Source: Apostichopus japonicus
Lineage: Eukaryota; Echinodermata; Holothuroidea; Aspidochirotida; Stichopodidae
Length of the DNA: 64,000 nucleotides
Reading direction: 5' to 3'
NCBI RefSeq assembly: GCF_037975245.1
Contig: NC_092576.1
Coordinates: 9,627,501-9,691,500 of the forward strand
Shown here: positions 1-12,779 of the stretch, one piece after another
How positions within the stretch are numbered: position 1 is the first letter of the stretch
Layout of the letters: every line of letters starts with the position of its first letter
Notes under the pieces: generated by a model
What the model was told of the DNA's origin: nothing
The model's input: only the letters and a program-made list of their open reading frames with translations
Database searches by the model: none
Program-made: the position numbers and the translations under genes

Positions 1-1342
1 ACTGTCTCGTTCCGTGTGGGAGATATCTCAGCTTAGAGGTTGTGTCTGGGAGCTGTCAGTTTGTAAATTTGTGATGCTATCAGTGTCACTAGGATCTAAA
101 ACAGGGTTGTCCAACCTACGGCCCCGCGGGCCACAGTCCGGCCTGCCGCAGGGTTGCGTCCGGCCCGCCAGAGATGCTCTACGGTGCGAAATTTTAGTGA
201 GCAGATTTATTGATAACAATTTGAAGCTATATAATCAATTATTCGAACCCTCTGGGTCCAAAAAACTGCATACAGGTCAGTTTGTGTGACACTCTCTCAG
301 CGGGGGGGGGGGGGGCGGCTGGACTTTATTCATCTGTTCTATCAGGAAGGAAAATAAATCAGTGCGCTCCGCGCGCAGTGCTCACATTTTGTTGCCTTGG
401 GCTTCGGGCAAAATATCGAAAAATCGAGCTTAGGGTTCATGCGGCCCCCTCCTTCATCATAATCATTCCATGTGGCCCTCCTCTGCAAAAGGTTGGACAA
501 CCCTGATCTAAAACCTCTCAATTTCTCCTTCGTTTCATATTTCAGGGTCTATATACTTGATTACAAGATAGAATCATTAGCTAAGGTTCAATATTGATGA
601 TTCATTGTTTACAAAGCCCCTGCTCCATTACAGATAAAAAAAAATAAAGAAACTTAGAAATACAAATAAGTGAAGCACGTGTGGCTCGATGATGTCATAT
701 TTTAGACTTGATCAAGTCCTTCAGCCTTGTGTGTCAAGAATCGCTATATCTGTGCTACATCCCAAAATGGTATAAGCCTTTTTCTAAACTGTTTGGGGGA
801 ATTTTTTCATGAATGGCATCTCTATTACATAGACCAATAACAATTTAATGGTGTTTGTGTGTCTCTAAGAGTTAAACACTGTTCTTGTACCACTTTTAAG
901 TTCATCTGCACTTATTGGTCGAATATCAGGTAACTCGTGGGGAGCGCTTCATTAATTTTGTCCACGTTTCTCTCCTTCCCACCCCTATTCCTCCCCCTCC
1001 ACCTGGTGCCTTTCAATAATATGCTGGACTGACTTCAACATGCTGCTGATGTCCCTTCTTCGTTTCTTCATTCTCTGTCAGTCAACAGTCCGCGGACGTT
1101 TACATACATTTGCAGTTACGCGGTTCATAAAGGCTTTCATCATGAAGTGTTAAACATGATAAATTTCTGTGTGCAAGTAGTTCTTATTACATTTGTATAG
1201 CATGTCAGCCAATTTGCGTAGCATGTTGCTATGGACGCATTATAAAAATAAATGACTCGCTAGCCATTTCAAACCCCCGTTGTATAGAATTTTGAGTTTT
1301 GATTTTCCAGATTGGTTTATTTTTATGATTTTTGTTTCACAG
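1..1342. other. SHOC2 intron (left edge of window) with one MITE
   Basis: No exon is recognisable here. The first SHOC2 exon in the window opens in phase 0 at 1343, so the 5' half of the gene lies left of the window. The only structured item is the hAT MITE at 102-505. The rest is AT-rich sequence with a pyrimidine-rich patch near 970-1010. Confidence 0.7.
102..505. mobile_element. Non-autonomous hAT transposon (MITE), 404 bp
   Basis: The ends are perfect 16-bp terminal inverted repeats (CAGGGTTGTCCAACCT at the left, its reverse complement at the right). They are flanked by an identical 8-bp target duplication ATCTAAAA at 94-101 and 506-513, the hallmark of hAT elements. The interior is GC-rich near the left end (GGCCCCGCGGGCC-type) and contains a 14-G run, with no transposase. 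The perfect TSD and TIR argue for a fairly recent insertion into the SHOC2 intron. Confidence 0.9.
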
Positions 1343-4300
1343 GAAGGGCTGTTGTCCAGTCTTGCTAATATGACTAACCTTTGTCTGTCTCGCAATAGTT
1401 TTAAGTCTTACCCAGTCGGAGGACCGCAGCAGTTTGCCACCGTCTATGTGAGTATTACTCTCTTGAAGGCGGTATTGAGTGTTACGGTGGTTGGGCAGTA
1501 AGACACACCCAGTCGGGGCAATTTTTTTGGGATAAAATATGCTTTAATATCCCGCTTCTAAGCATTGTTACAGGCGTTGTGAACAACGTGAACATCATGT
1601 TTGTATTAAGTAACATTTTGGAACTGTTCGTACTGCCATTAAGTGTGCTTCTAAGGCGTAATGTTAAGTATAATAGGATGGTTTTGTACTTTGCAAGGCG
1701 CCCAATTGATCAACACCCTTGCTAGGAAACATCCATAGGAAATGTTCTTCATTGTGAAGTTTATATTTGTAAGAAGCGTGTTCTCTTCGTTCATGGAAGT
1801 GCACTTTTTTCCAAGGTTTATCCATGCAATATGAGCCACACTGTGATAGTAAGATTGGTAAGGCTTAAGAGTTCATTAATATTCATTAGCTACTTGAAGG
1901 ATGTCTGGCACTGTGATTGGGCAGTAACACTCAAAAGTTGATCAATATTCATTAGCTACATATATAATTCTACTGCAATTAGGTGGCAAGGCTCATTAAT
2001 GTTTTATTAGCTACTTGTCATTAGCCACAGTACAGCTTCAAGCTCATTAATATTCATTTTGTTTTCTTCCTTCCATTAGACAATAAATATGGAACACAAC
2101 CAGATTAATAAGATACCCTTTGGCATCTTCAGCCAGGCACCCTGCCTCACCAAACTCAACATGAAGGATAATCAACTCACTGCTCTTCCATTAGGTAACC
2201 TGACCTGATCCTTATAACCATCTCTCAGATGGCTTCTTGGCCTATGGGCTAAGGTCATTGTGTAGTGTCTGTTCTCTTCAGGATATCCTGATACTCGTTT
2301 TAAGTGACAAGGTCATGATCGTACAATTTCATTCTTGATGTAAGGAGTCGAGAGTGGATCTGTTGAGTTGTTTGGTATCCTTGACCAGGCTCCATCTTGT
2401 GTGACTGTTCTTAAAAAAACTACTAATACTCAGATTTTGTGGTTCCCAAGTTTACCCTCAATCATCTTTGTACATAATTGCTATCAGTGATAATTTTTTT
2501 TACATATTATTTTCTAGAATTTTATTCTTGTGAGAGTTGTAGGACATCAATAAAAAAAAAAAAGTGATACTTCTGTTCTTTCCTTGTACAGTGATATTGT
2601 ATTTGTCTTTGATGATGGCTTTTTTCGTTAGAAACATGAATTTTATTGATTGATTATCTGCAGATATCAATAGTTGGACGTCAATGGTAGAACTAAACCT
2701 TGGCACCAACCAGATCAGCAAACTGCCCGATGATATTAAAGACCTAAGGTCTCTGGAAGTACTGATTCTGAGTAATAACCTACTTAGGGTAAGTGTCAAA
2801 GATACCTGAAGTATCTACTTTGAGTAATAACCTACTTAGGGTAAGTGTCAAAGATACCTGAAGTATCTACTTTGAGTAATAACCTACTTAGGGTAAGTGT
2901 CAAAGATACCTGAAGTATCTACTTTGAGTAATAACCTACTTAGGGTAAGTGTCAAAGATACCTGAAGTATCTACTTTGAGTAATAACCTACTTAGGGTAA
3001 GTGTCAAAGATACCTGAAGTATCTACTTTGAGTAATTGCATACCCATAGTAAATTTCAATGTTGCCTGCAGTATCTACTCTTGAGAAATAACCTACTTGG
3101 TGTAAGTTAAAAGATACCTGACGTATCTACTCTGAGTAATCACATGCCCGGGGTTAGTTTAAATGATACCGTTAGTATCCACTCTGAGTAATAACCTACT
3201 TAGCATAAATGTAAAAGATACTTGAGTAAATCATGTAGGAAGACAAATGTGGTTCATTTATTAGTATTTAATTAGTGGTTAATTTTTTTTTTTTTTAGTA
3301 TTTCAGTTATATTGGTTGAACCTTGGATAACTTTCAGAACGTTTCATCGAACGAACATAACAAAGCAAATAGAAAAATGTCTACTTTTGGCAAACCAATT
3401 TCGCAGTCCTTTTCGTGTCCTTTGTGAAATTTTGTGTTAATCTTTAATGCCCCGTAGTAACGTATGCTCTGTCTACACATGTAGGCATGCGGTAGAGTTT
3501 TGTGTAATTGTGTGAAGTAACAAAACAAATTTGGTTTCCTTATGAACTTATCGTTCAAAATTACGTCAACAAAGCCAATAAAACATGAAACAGGATATAA
3601 ACCCTCTTGGAATTTTATGATTTAATTTACATGCACTTCCTATTGTATTTGATATCAAGTCTTTAATTATTGTTCCTGTTATGCAGTACATACACACAGA
3701 GACACACACACACACATTAGGTATACTTAGGATTAATTGCTACAGTTGCATTCTCTATAAAAGAGTATGGTTGCAGTCAGTGGCGGAGCGTCCATACAGT
3801 CAGAGGGAGCGCATGCCCCCCCCCCCCTGACGGACTCAAATGGACTGCTGGCGCGCTTTTCAGCTTATTCGCGATTATTGACTTTTTTATTGCGCTCTCA
3901 AATACCTATTGACATTTGTCACATTTTGTTGGTGTAATTTTCTGACAAAATGGTGGTGACACCTATTTATTCTTCGTTCATCTGCAAATTAGCAAGGCCT
4001 GGAGAAAGTCATTTCTGTTGATCTAGAGAGTATCTTTACTCAAAAAAATGTCTGTACGCTCCGCGCCAACCTGTGGTGGTGCTCCGCTTAGATAAGTGTC
4101 GAAAGGGCCCCTACAGACCATTCTCGCCCCCCTTGACCAATACTCCTAGCTCCACCACTCGTTGCAGCGTACAAAACATGCTTCACATCTTTGCAGCGTA
4201 GCACTTTGCGCTGCAATAGTTGTTGTAATAATGTTGTAATATCAAAACCAAATTTGCATCGCTTTATTCAATTTGCCAGCCTGTGTAGCAATTTTTCAGT

Positions 4301-7300
4301 GCATTTAGCAATGTTACAGTGTGTCTGCGTGTGGAGCAGTTTAGCTAGCTACTGATAGCAGTAGCATTGTGGTCAGTGTATCTAGAATTTTGACTGGAAT
4401 GTGCAGCAGTTTAGTGATAGCTTGGAGGCCCTTGAGCCTGTATGTGTTGAAATGTTACCGGCTTACGCAGCAGTTTGATGAACTTGGGTAGCAATTTGGT
4501 CAGTGTATGTAGAATTGTTACTGAAATGTAGTTTAGTGATAGCTTGGAGGCTCTTGAGCCTGTATGTGTTGAAATGTTACCGGCTTACGCAGCAGTTTGA
4601 TGAACTTGGGTAGCAATTTGGTCAGTGTATGTAGAATTGTTACTGAAATGTAGTTTAGTGATAGCTTGGAGGCCCTTGAGCCTGTATGTGTTGAAATATT
4701 ACCGGCTTACGCAGCAGTTTGATGAACTTGGGTAGCAATTTGGTCAGTGTATGTAGAATTGTTACTGAAATGTAGTTTAGTGATAGCTTGGAGGCCCTTG
4801 AGCCTGTATGTGTTGAAATGTTACCGGCTTACGCAGCAGTTTGATAAACTTGGGTAGCAATTTGGTCAGTGTATGTAGAATTGTTACTGAAATGTAGTTT
4901 AGTGATAGCTTGGAGGCTCTTGAGCCTGTATGTGTTGAAATGTTACCGGCTTACGCAGCAGTTTGATGAACTTGGGTAGCAATTTGGTCAGTGTATGTAG
5001 AATTGTTACTGAAATGTAGTTTAGTGATAGCTTGGAGGCCCTTGAGCCTGTATGTGTTGAAATATTACCGGCTTATGCAGCAGTTTGATGAACTTGGGTA
5101 GCAATTTGGTCAGTGTATGTAGAATTGTTACTGAAATGTAGTTTAGTGATAGCTTGGAGGCCCTTGAGCCTGTATGTGTTGAAATGTTACCGGCTTACGC
5201 AGCAGTTTGATGAACTTGGGTAGCAATTTGGTCAGTGGGTATAGCAATATCACCGGACAGCTGAAGCCATTTGAAGCAGTCTGACCAGCTCTGTTAGCAG
5301 TTTGACCAGCTCCCCTAGCAGTTTGAACAACATTTGTAGAAGCAAATTTGGTTAGTTTTGTTATCAGTTGGTCCAACATATATGTAATAATTGGATAATT
5401 ATGCTATACTGGGTAATTGATTCCTCCAAGAAACTAGAGTAGTTTGCATAACTTTCATGACATCCACATTTTTTCCTTATTGAAATATACCTTACTATTA
5501 TAAAGACTCACATTGTTTAATATTTTTTTTGAATAAATATTGTTATGACACCTCATTTAGCCATGTTTGATAACCAGGATCATGTTATATTTGCTATTTC
5601 TTGTTTCTGTGCAGAGGTTACCGAGAGGTATTGGAAGCCTAACCAAACTAAGGGTATTAGACTTGGAAGAAAATAGACTGGAAGCCCTACCAACAGAGAT
5701 ATGTGAGTGTATGGGATGTTAAGTGACAAGTACTTAGTATCATGTTACCTGATATCAGGTGACAAGTACCCGATCTCATATTACTTGATATCAGCTGACA
5801 AGTACTTAATTTCAAGTTGCCAGAGTACTTAACTTTTTACCTTATAATCAGATGATATCAGGTGACATGTACCTAATATCATATTACTTGATATCAGGTG
5901 ACATGTACTTAATATCTATTACTTGATATCAGGTGACATGGATCTAATTTCATATTACTTGATATCAGGTGCATGTTCTGAATATCATGTTACTTGATAT
6001 CAGGTGACATGTACTTAATATCATATAACTTGATATCAGGTGACATGTTCTTAATATCATGTTACTTGATATCAGGTGCCATGTACTTAATATCATGTTA
6101 CTTGATATCAGGTGACGTGGACCTAATATCATATTACTTGATATCAGAAGACATGTACTTAATATCTATTACTTGATATCAGGTGACATGGACCTAATTT
6201 CATATTACTTGATATCAGGTGCATGTTCTGAATATCATGTTACTTGATATCAGGTTACATGTACTTAATATCGTATAACTTGATATCAGGCGACATGTTC
6301 TTAATATCATGTTACTTGATATCAGGTGCCATGTACTTAATATCATATAACTTGATATCCGGTGACGTGGACCTAATATCATATTACTTGATATCAGGTG
6401 CCATGAACTTAATATCATATAACTTGATATCAGGTGACGTGGACCTAATATCATATTACTTGATATCAGGTGACATGTTCTTAATATCATGTTACTTGAT
6501 ATCAGGTTACATGTACTTAATATCATATAACTTGATATCAGGTGACGTGGACCTAATTTCATATAACTTGATATCAGGTGACATGTTCTTAATATCATGT
6601 TACTTGATATCAGTTGCCATGTACTTAATATCATATAACTTGATATCAGGTGACGTGGACCTAATATCATATTACTTGATATCAGGTGACATGTTCTTAA
6701 TATCATGTTACTTGATATCAGGTTACATGTACTTAATATCATATAACTTGATATCAGGTGACGTGGACCTAATTTCATATAACTTGATATCAGGTGACAT
6801 GTTCTTAATATCATGTTACTTGATATCAGTTGCCATGTACTTAATATCATATAACTTGATATCAGGTGACGTGGACCTAATTTCATATAACTTGATATCA
6901 TGTGACATGTTCTTAATATCATATTACTTGATATCAGGTGACATGTACTTAACATCATATTACTTGATATCATGTGACATGTACCTAATATCATATTACT
7001 TGATATCAGTCAGTCACTATCTGTATCAATTGGTATTGTCTTATTTTTATCACATTTTACTTTTACAGCTTTTCCATGGTTTATTACTGTGTTATCCTTA
7101 GCTCATCTCGGTATCCACTTACTTTTATTGTTGTTCATGCCCACATTTTATTTTCTTGCAGCTTTTCTCACAGAATTGCAAAAGTTGGTTATACAGTCGA
7201 ATCAACTAACATCCTTGCCCAGAGCAATAGGGTAAGTGTTCAATCAGGCAAACTTTTAACACAATGCAATACAATGGGGATCGTGGAATGTCGGGTTATC

Positions 7301-10252
7301 TCTATTGAACTTATCGGTCCATAGCTCACTGATGGGCATCTTCAGCGTTTATGTAGAGGGAGCTGTCATGTCGGTCCTAACACAGCAGTAGGTACGGCAT
7401 AGGGTCCTAATGCATGTGACTTACATGTGACTTACACTGTTCACAGATCTCCAAAGATTTTATAAAGCGCTGTATTCATATCTCAATCTATGTGCCAGTT
7501 GTAAAAATAGGTTTCAGTAGTTGTGAGAAGAATCGCACGTATAGGTCCACTGTATTCTGTTTCGGGGTCTTCGATACAGCTATACTGACTATCAAAGCTT
7601 CAACTCGGGTTAGTAGATGTGCTCGAAAATACCTCAAAGAAGCTTTCCGATTGGTTGATGACCTGACGTGTTTAAAGTTTGGTAAACGGACGTTGGTCAA
7701 CATTTGGTTGTTAAAATGTGCTAGCTATGAGTGGTGAGAACCAAATGGACCAATGCTAGCTCGAATATGTCACATTATGTGTGAATTGTGAAATAGTGCA
7801 GGTAGTTTGCCCAGAGTGGTCGGTCAGAGAATCCCCAAAGGAATTTCTCACTGATACTGCAGCTTATCAAGTTTGCGAAACTAGAAAAGGACCGATATAA
7901 AAGCTCCCTCTGTTGATTTAGAGCTTTGGCTGGAGATCCCTGTTAAGAACAATCTAAGATTGTCATCAGTATAGATCTGTTAGTTAAACTGAGGGGTGGG
8001 TGTTCAATGATGTGTAATCAAACATGTGGCGAGTCTGTGCGGGTATTCATATTCTAGCATCGTTGCCTGGAATCCTACCCTCCCCCCCCCCCATTCCCCA
8101 CTTGTACTCATACTCAGTAGAAATTTGGAATGAAGTTCAGGTATTTTTGCAAAATTAACTTTTTTTTCAGCCTTGTACTCATACAAATTCTACCTGTACT
8201 CCTGCTGTTGTACTTGTACGGTGTAACACCTTTCGGTCAGAATTTTCACAATGTTGCAACTCAAAAAGTAAAGTACAATGTTCACACAACCCTTAATTGA
8301 TAAATTCATGTAATTCAACAATTCATTGATTTGACTCTCTCATCCACCACGTGATTAAACGAACAACCGTTCACCTGCCTACTTTTTCTCCCGCAGTCAC
8401 CTGACAAATCTCACCTACCTGGGAGTTGGAGAAAATAATCTCACTACAATACCGGAAGAAATAGGTAAGTCTTATCTTTATAGATGTTGGTGCACCCCCC
8501 ACCCCATCCCACCCCCTCCCCCTCTTTCTTACCTTCACTTTCCTTTACCTTTTGCTCCACTCTCAGCCACTCACATACCAGGTGAGGTAGTGCAGTAGAA
8601 ACATACAGTGATAGGTGATAGGTAGGAACTCATCCTCTTACCCTCATGCTGTCTCTACCCCCACCCCTTACCCTTCACCCTTACCCTTCACTCTCCCTTG
8701 CCCAAGTTTCATACAGAATAAGTCTAAAAGAGATTGCTCATCTTTTTCTTAGCATTCTTTCCAATGTCCTAATTTATTGATCGATTGATCGAATGATCTA
8801 AAACAAAGTTCATTATTTCTGTGTCTGTAATCAAAATGGATTGTGGAGGAAATGAAATTGGCCCAATGCACACTTTTCTAATGGTTTCACTGAAGTTAGA
8901 TGTTAAGATTTGTTGTAAACAAATCCTATCTAGATTCTGTTCAGGTTTACATTGCATCTTGACAAAAGTAATTTTGATCATAACTTAATTAATTTAACCT
9001 TTTTTATTATTTTCTTGATTATCTTGTTCCTCCTTTCTTTAGGTACCTTGGAGCTGTTGGAACAGTTGTACCTGAACGATAATATTAACCTGAACTCTCT
9101 TCCCTATGAACTGGTACTCTGCTCGTCACTGCAGATCATGAGCATTGAGAACTGCTCACTCACAACAATACCACCGGAGATTGTATCACAAGGACCCTCA
9201 CTAGTCATACAGGTAACACAATCTAACCCCATCCCGCCTCCAACCCACCCCCTCCACCCTATTATGTCCTCCCTGTGAACTAGTACTCTGCTCCCCACTG
9301 CGCTCTCACAACAATACCACCGGAGATTGTATCACAAGGACCCTCACTAGTCATACAGGTAACACAATCTAACCCCGTCCCAACTCCAACCCACCCCCTC
9401 CACCCTATTATGTCCTCCCTATGAACTGGTGCAATTCACTTTAGATAATGACCATTGAGAACTGTATTCTCACAACAATACATACAATATTTTGTGTTAC
9501 AAACCTTTCCCCTTCCTAAACCCTTCACTCCTCCGTTGACTTGTATTGTGTCCCATGAACACCACTTAAAAATCATACCGGTAATAAATTTCTCTTATCC
9601 CCCTCCCACCGGTCCTTTCACTCATAAGGATCATGTTACAAGGACCCTAACTAGCCCATACTAGTAATAAAAATAACACCCCACCCCCATAAAGTGTCTC
9701 TCAATTACCCCTCCCTTTTCCCATCACCTGATTTATTCACAAGAACCTTGGCTAGTCAAACATATTGTAAAGTATCATGCCCTCAAGGCAAAAGCACCCC
9801 TTCCCCAGACACAGTGTTAGTGACACCCTCTTATGCCTTAAAGGTACATAGGTTACAAAGTCACTCCCCCATCTAAATTATGCATATTAATTACTTTAAA
9901 AAAAATAGTTTGTAGTAATGTTTTAAAGCTCACATAGTTTGGGATTCAGTTTCATTTGAATTGTAAACAAGTAGAAATCCCAAAGATTCTTTCAACTCAA
10001 AAAAACAGACAAGAGAGAGATTGACTGGTCCTGTCCCCTATGCTTGCAGTACTTGAGGGTGCTAATTTTTCTAGTTTCACAAAGGTTAGGATTTCAGTTT
10101 GTTTGAATTGTGAACAAGTATTATTCCCAAAAGACTTATTCAGTGTTACAGAAACAGAGATTGACCAGTTCTCTCCCCTCTTCTTCTTTTGTTAACAGTA
10201 CTTGAGGGTACAGGGACCATACAGGAGTATGGTAGCCAGTCAGACCCTGTGA
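1343..10252 (+). CDS. SHOC2: SHOC2-like leucine-rich repeat protein, C-terminal 264 residues in eight exons
   Basis: SHOC2 is the LRR scaffold that, with MRAS and PP1C, forms the phosphatase that dephosphorylates RAF at the membrane. Coding exons: 1343-1447, 2080-2194, 2664-2788, 5615-5702, 7162-7231, 8397-8464, 9043-9212 and 10199-10252 (795 nt, stop TGA). All junctions are GT/AG and all phases agree. The protein reads as consecutive LRRs that match vertebrate SHOC2 line by line from memory: [86 protein letters not shown] and the terminal QGPYR block. The RVxF-type PP1 motif of the family lies in the N-terminus, outside the window. The tail ends [13 protein letters not shown], about five residues longer than the vertebrate end. 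Introns hold two repeat arrays and a MITE, and three exon edges are flanked by partial copies of themselves. No nearby AATAAA was fixed, so the 3'UTR end is unknown. Confidence 0.93.
2771..3240 (+). repeat. 52-bp tandem array copying the SHOC2 exon end and its 5' splice site
   Basis: The unit begins in the last 18 bases of the exon ending at 2788 and continues into the intron. Near-perfect copies start at 2771, 2823, 2875, 2927 and 2979, each carrying the donor-like CTTAGGGTAAGTGT. Degenerate copies follow at about 3031, 3083, 3136 and 3189. Reading past the true donor gives an in-frame TGA at 2807-2809, so use of any downstream copy would truncate the protein. Confidence 0.92.
3778..4160. 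mobile_element. hAT MITE, CAGTGGCGGAGC family, copy 1 (383 bp)
   Basis: Starts CAGTGGCGGAGCGTCC and ends CTAGCTCCACCACTC, an imperfect inverted repeat of about 13 bp. It is flanked by 8-bp direct repeats GTTGCAGT (3770-3777) and GTTGCAGC (4161-4168), 7 of 8 identical. Both ends carry C- or G-runs. A second copy of the same family lies at 28810-29135. There is no coding capacity. Confidence 0.85.
4411..5238. repeat. 122-bp intronic satellite, about seven copies
   Basis: The anchor CTTGGAGG recurs at 4421, 4543, 4665, 4787, 4909, 5031 and 5153, an exact 122-bp period. Copies are nearly identical, differing at single positions (for example GGCCC/GGCTC and CGGCTTACG/CGGCTTATG). Degenerate flanks at 4260-4410 and 5239-5360 repeat the core TAGCAGTTTGA / TAGCAATTT, suggesting the satellite grew out of an older simpler repeat. 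It lies in the SHOC2 intron between 2788 and 5615. Confidence 0.93.
5720..7010. repeat. 36-bp minisatellite with a 216-bp higher-order unit
   Basis: A roughly 36-bp monomer built on ACTTGATATCAGGTGACA followed by TGTACTTAATATCATAT fills most of the SHOC2 intron. The earliest copies (5720-5990) are irregular. From about 5990 the period is regular, and because 36 is a multiple of three, long frames stay open on both strands (6244-7101 plus, 6215-6994 minus), giving repetitive 12-residue pseudo-peptides. These are not genes. The monomers alternate in variant types (GACATGTTC, TACATGTAC, GACGTGGAC, GCCATGTAC), and six-monomer blocks recur at 6471 and 6687. Confidence 0.93.
9270..9790 (+). repeat. 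Decaying copies of the SHOC2 exon 9043-9212 end and donor
   Basis: The last third of the exon plus its donor is copied downstream. Copy 1 (about 9270-9358) keeps the sequence up to CTAGTCATACAG followed by GTAACACAATC. It has an internal deletion after CCCACTGCG. Copy 2 (about 9418-9480) keeps CCCTATGAACTGG and the ATTGAGAACTG block. Weaker echoes follow near 9555-9590, 9630-9670 and 9735-9775. A donor-like site at 9359 is as good as the real one at 9213. Read-through from the real exon meets TGA at 9276-9278. Confidence 0.88.
9935..10070 (+). repeat. Duplicate of the SHOC2 last-exon acceptor (decoy terminal exon)
   Basis: About 130 bp upstream of the last exon is duplicated with a 149-bp offset: intron end, pyrimidine tract, AG and the first ten exon bases (TACTTGAGGG). 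The decoy acceptor TGCTTGCAG ends at 10049 and has a better-looking end than the true GTTAACAG. Splicing there would give an 18-residue alternative tail from 10050 to TGA at 10104-10106 and lose the conserved QGPYR block. Confidence 0.85.
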
Positions 10253-12779
10253 GATTTTGCGGACAAGAATTGCTTCCCTCCCCCCCTTTGAAAACAAAGG
10301 CACACCATGTACGCCAGCCGGAACTGGGAAATAATTTGTAGATAATGAAACCTTTTGAACCGAGGGACTGCTTGACTGGTGCGAGCCGCTGGAAGTAGAT
10401 ACCCTGTTGAAGTGTTGGAAGGAGACCGGAATAGAAGCAATGTTTGAGATGATTGGAGCTCTGTTTGCTGAAAATCCGGTTCCATAGCGGTAGAGACCAT
10501 TGTGAACAAGGGATGGTCCATTCTGCCAGAAGGGGTTTTTTCTCTATCTCTCTCGTTCCATGTTTTTCATACATTCATCGAGTCGTTTGTTAGGAGGAAG
10601 CTATGCCAAGTGTTCGTGGAGATTTCCAGAGGGTCGCCTCATTAACTACAGCTGTGTATCAATGACAGGAGACCACACACAGCTCTTTGAAAAGAAAAGG
10701 TTTTCTTTGGGGGGGGGGGGAGAGAAGATGGTGTATAATTATTCATCCGTCTTTCTCCCGACCGAGGTAACAGGCCAGTCAGTAAAAAGTTAAGCTGTTA
10801 AATGTTAATTGAGAAAAAAGAATGTGAGGTGGCTATGGGAACTAACAAGGATGAAACAGTGAATATACCATTTCAGAGATGGAAATTTTGCCCAACAATT
10901 TAAGAAAAGTTATTTAAAAGATTGTGAATGTTGTCTTGACCCTCTGAGGTATTGTCTGTTATTGTTCTACTTAGTATTGGGCTACATCCAGATAAAATTT
11001 CATCTTTATTAATTCACAAAAAGAGTAGAAAAAAGAGAAGAAAATTGCAAAATCGGGGGCTCAGCCAAAAGAGTTTTGTCAGGACTTGACGGGCATGAAA
11101 ACTATTTAGCTTGCTTTATCATGCTTTCAATTTACTTTCCTGCAATTCATAACTTTTATCCACCTTATAGAATCCTTTTTTTGTTTTAAATAAGTCAAAT
11201 TTGTGTGCATGCATGACTGGTATCCAATCCACAAGAAGACATGAGCTGTGAAATGAAAAAAGGTAAAAAGAAAAGTGGGAAAAAAAGGGAGGGGAGGGGG
11301 GGGGAGACATTTCCGTTGTTAAGGCATGAATCAAGCAAGAACATAATCAGCACCTCAAGGACTAAAGGTTTTGCAGAAAAATAATTGAAAATCAAGGAAT
11401 TATCAGGCGAGATGCTACAACGTTTCCCCGTTCTGTTCATCTCGGTTGGCTCATCAGTCGCTCAAAAAGAGAGACGGACTTTCTGTCGTTTCTCAAATTT
11501 GAAATTCTGTGAGATAGAGAGAGAGAAAAGACATTGAAATATTGTTTGTGTCATTACAAACTTTTGAATCCTGCAGTAAAATGTGGGACCAAAATACAAC
11601 AGCCGTTCTAGCCCCAAAAATAGTTTATCTGCTCTTTTCCGAGTTTGTTCTTGAATACCCAGATTCCATTTCCGTAGAAGGTCAAAATTTTCCTTTGAAA
11701 TCCTGCAACTTTCTTGGTTGCATCAAATGGAATGCATGGGTCATCCCTGGTTACGTCGCATGCAAGGTGCTGTTGCTTCGGAACTGGCACCCATTGGAGG
11801 AGAAATGGAGGGGTAGTCACCACTTAGAGAAGATAATGGAGGGGTGGTCACCAAGTAAGGGCTGGACAGAATTCAGGACTTTTATCAAATCCTGAGGTCA
11901 TTTGGTTGTATTCCAAGTAATTTATTTGCTCTGTCAGGTTTTGTTTATAATTTCTCAGTCGTTGTACTTGATGTGGTTACCATGGATATGTAATTGAAAT
12001 TTGCAACTTCTGAAGTTTAGTATTTATTTAAAGTTGTTACTTCTATGATGGTCCTTGCTCCATACTTTGCAGTGAAAGCTGTGGTTCTCGCCAACACAGT
12101 TGTGATGAAGCAAGAGGGTTGGGTGGGGGGTTGGGGGGTTTGTGAAAACAAACTAATCCAGAAAAGAGAAAACCTATTTGCTATTTTTATGTCGGTGCTA
12201 ATAGTTAAAACGGATGTTGATTTCAATGTTTGTTTTACAAATTAAAACAATTTGCTTACGTTTGCAATTTAATTTCTTACTCAAATCAAGAAAATTTCGT
12301 ACACAATTTTTTTAATCTATTTATTAATGCACCGGTGATGCCAATAACAGACGTTTTGAAATTGATTCATGAGCCTATCCTAGACCTCACACACTGTCAT
12401 AGCAGATGTACCTAGCCTAACCCTATTTTGCATATCAAAATTGTGTGTTGCTGAAGCTATGGTTTTCACAAATGTGTAGAAGATGTAGGGTATTGTGCTC
12501 ATCGGGCCCTTTCTCGAACGACAACTAAATCTCCGGAAAAAAAATTAACAATAACTTGAGTGATTACGATGAGATGTAAAATGGGAAGACAAAGGAAAAT
12601 AAAACAAAGAGACTAGTTTGGTCTAGATTGCATCTTATATTCTCTTGAGCTAGTCACCCTTACCTCTAGACTTACAGACGGTTACCTCTTTCGCAGACAT
12701 AAATGCTGATTGTTATAAAATGTTGAATTCGTCAATGATGCATAGGTCTTAGATAGGCATTGAGAAGTATATGAAGATG

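Noticed and set aside
6215-7101. Long open frames of 259 and 285 codons on opposite strands
   Set aside because: Both are produced by a 36-bp minisatellite whose unit is a multiple of three; peptides are pure 12-residue repeats inside a SHOC2 intron.
11542-11895. 117-codon frame downstream of SHOC2
   Set aside because: No motif, an overlapping antisense frame and no splice or promoter context; probably chance in the 3' region.
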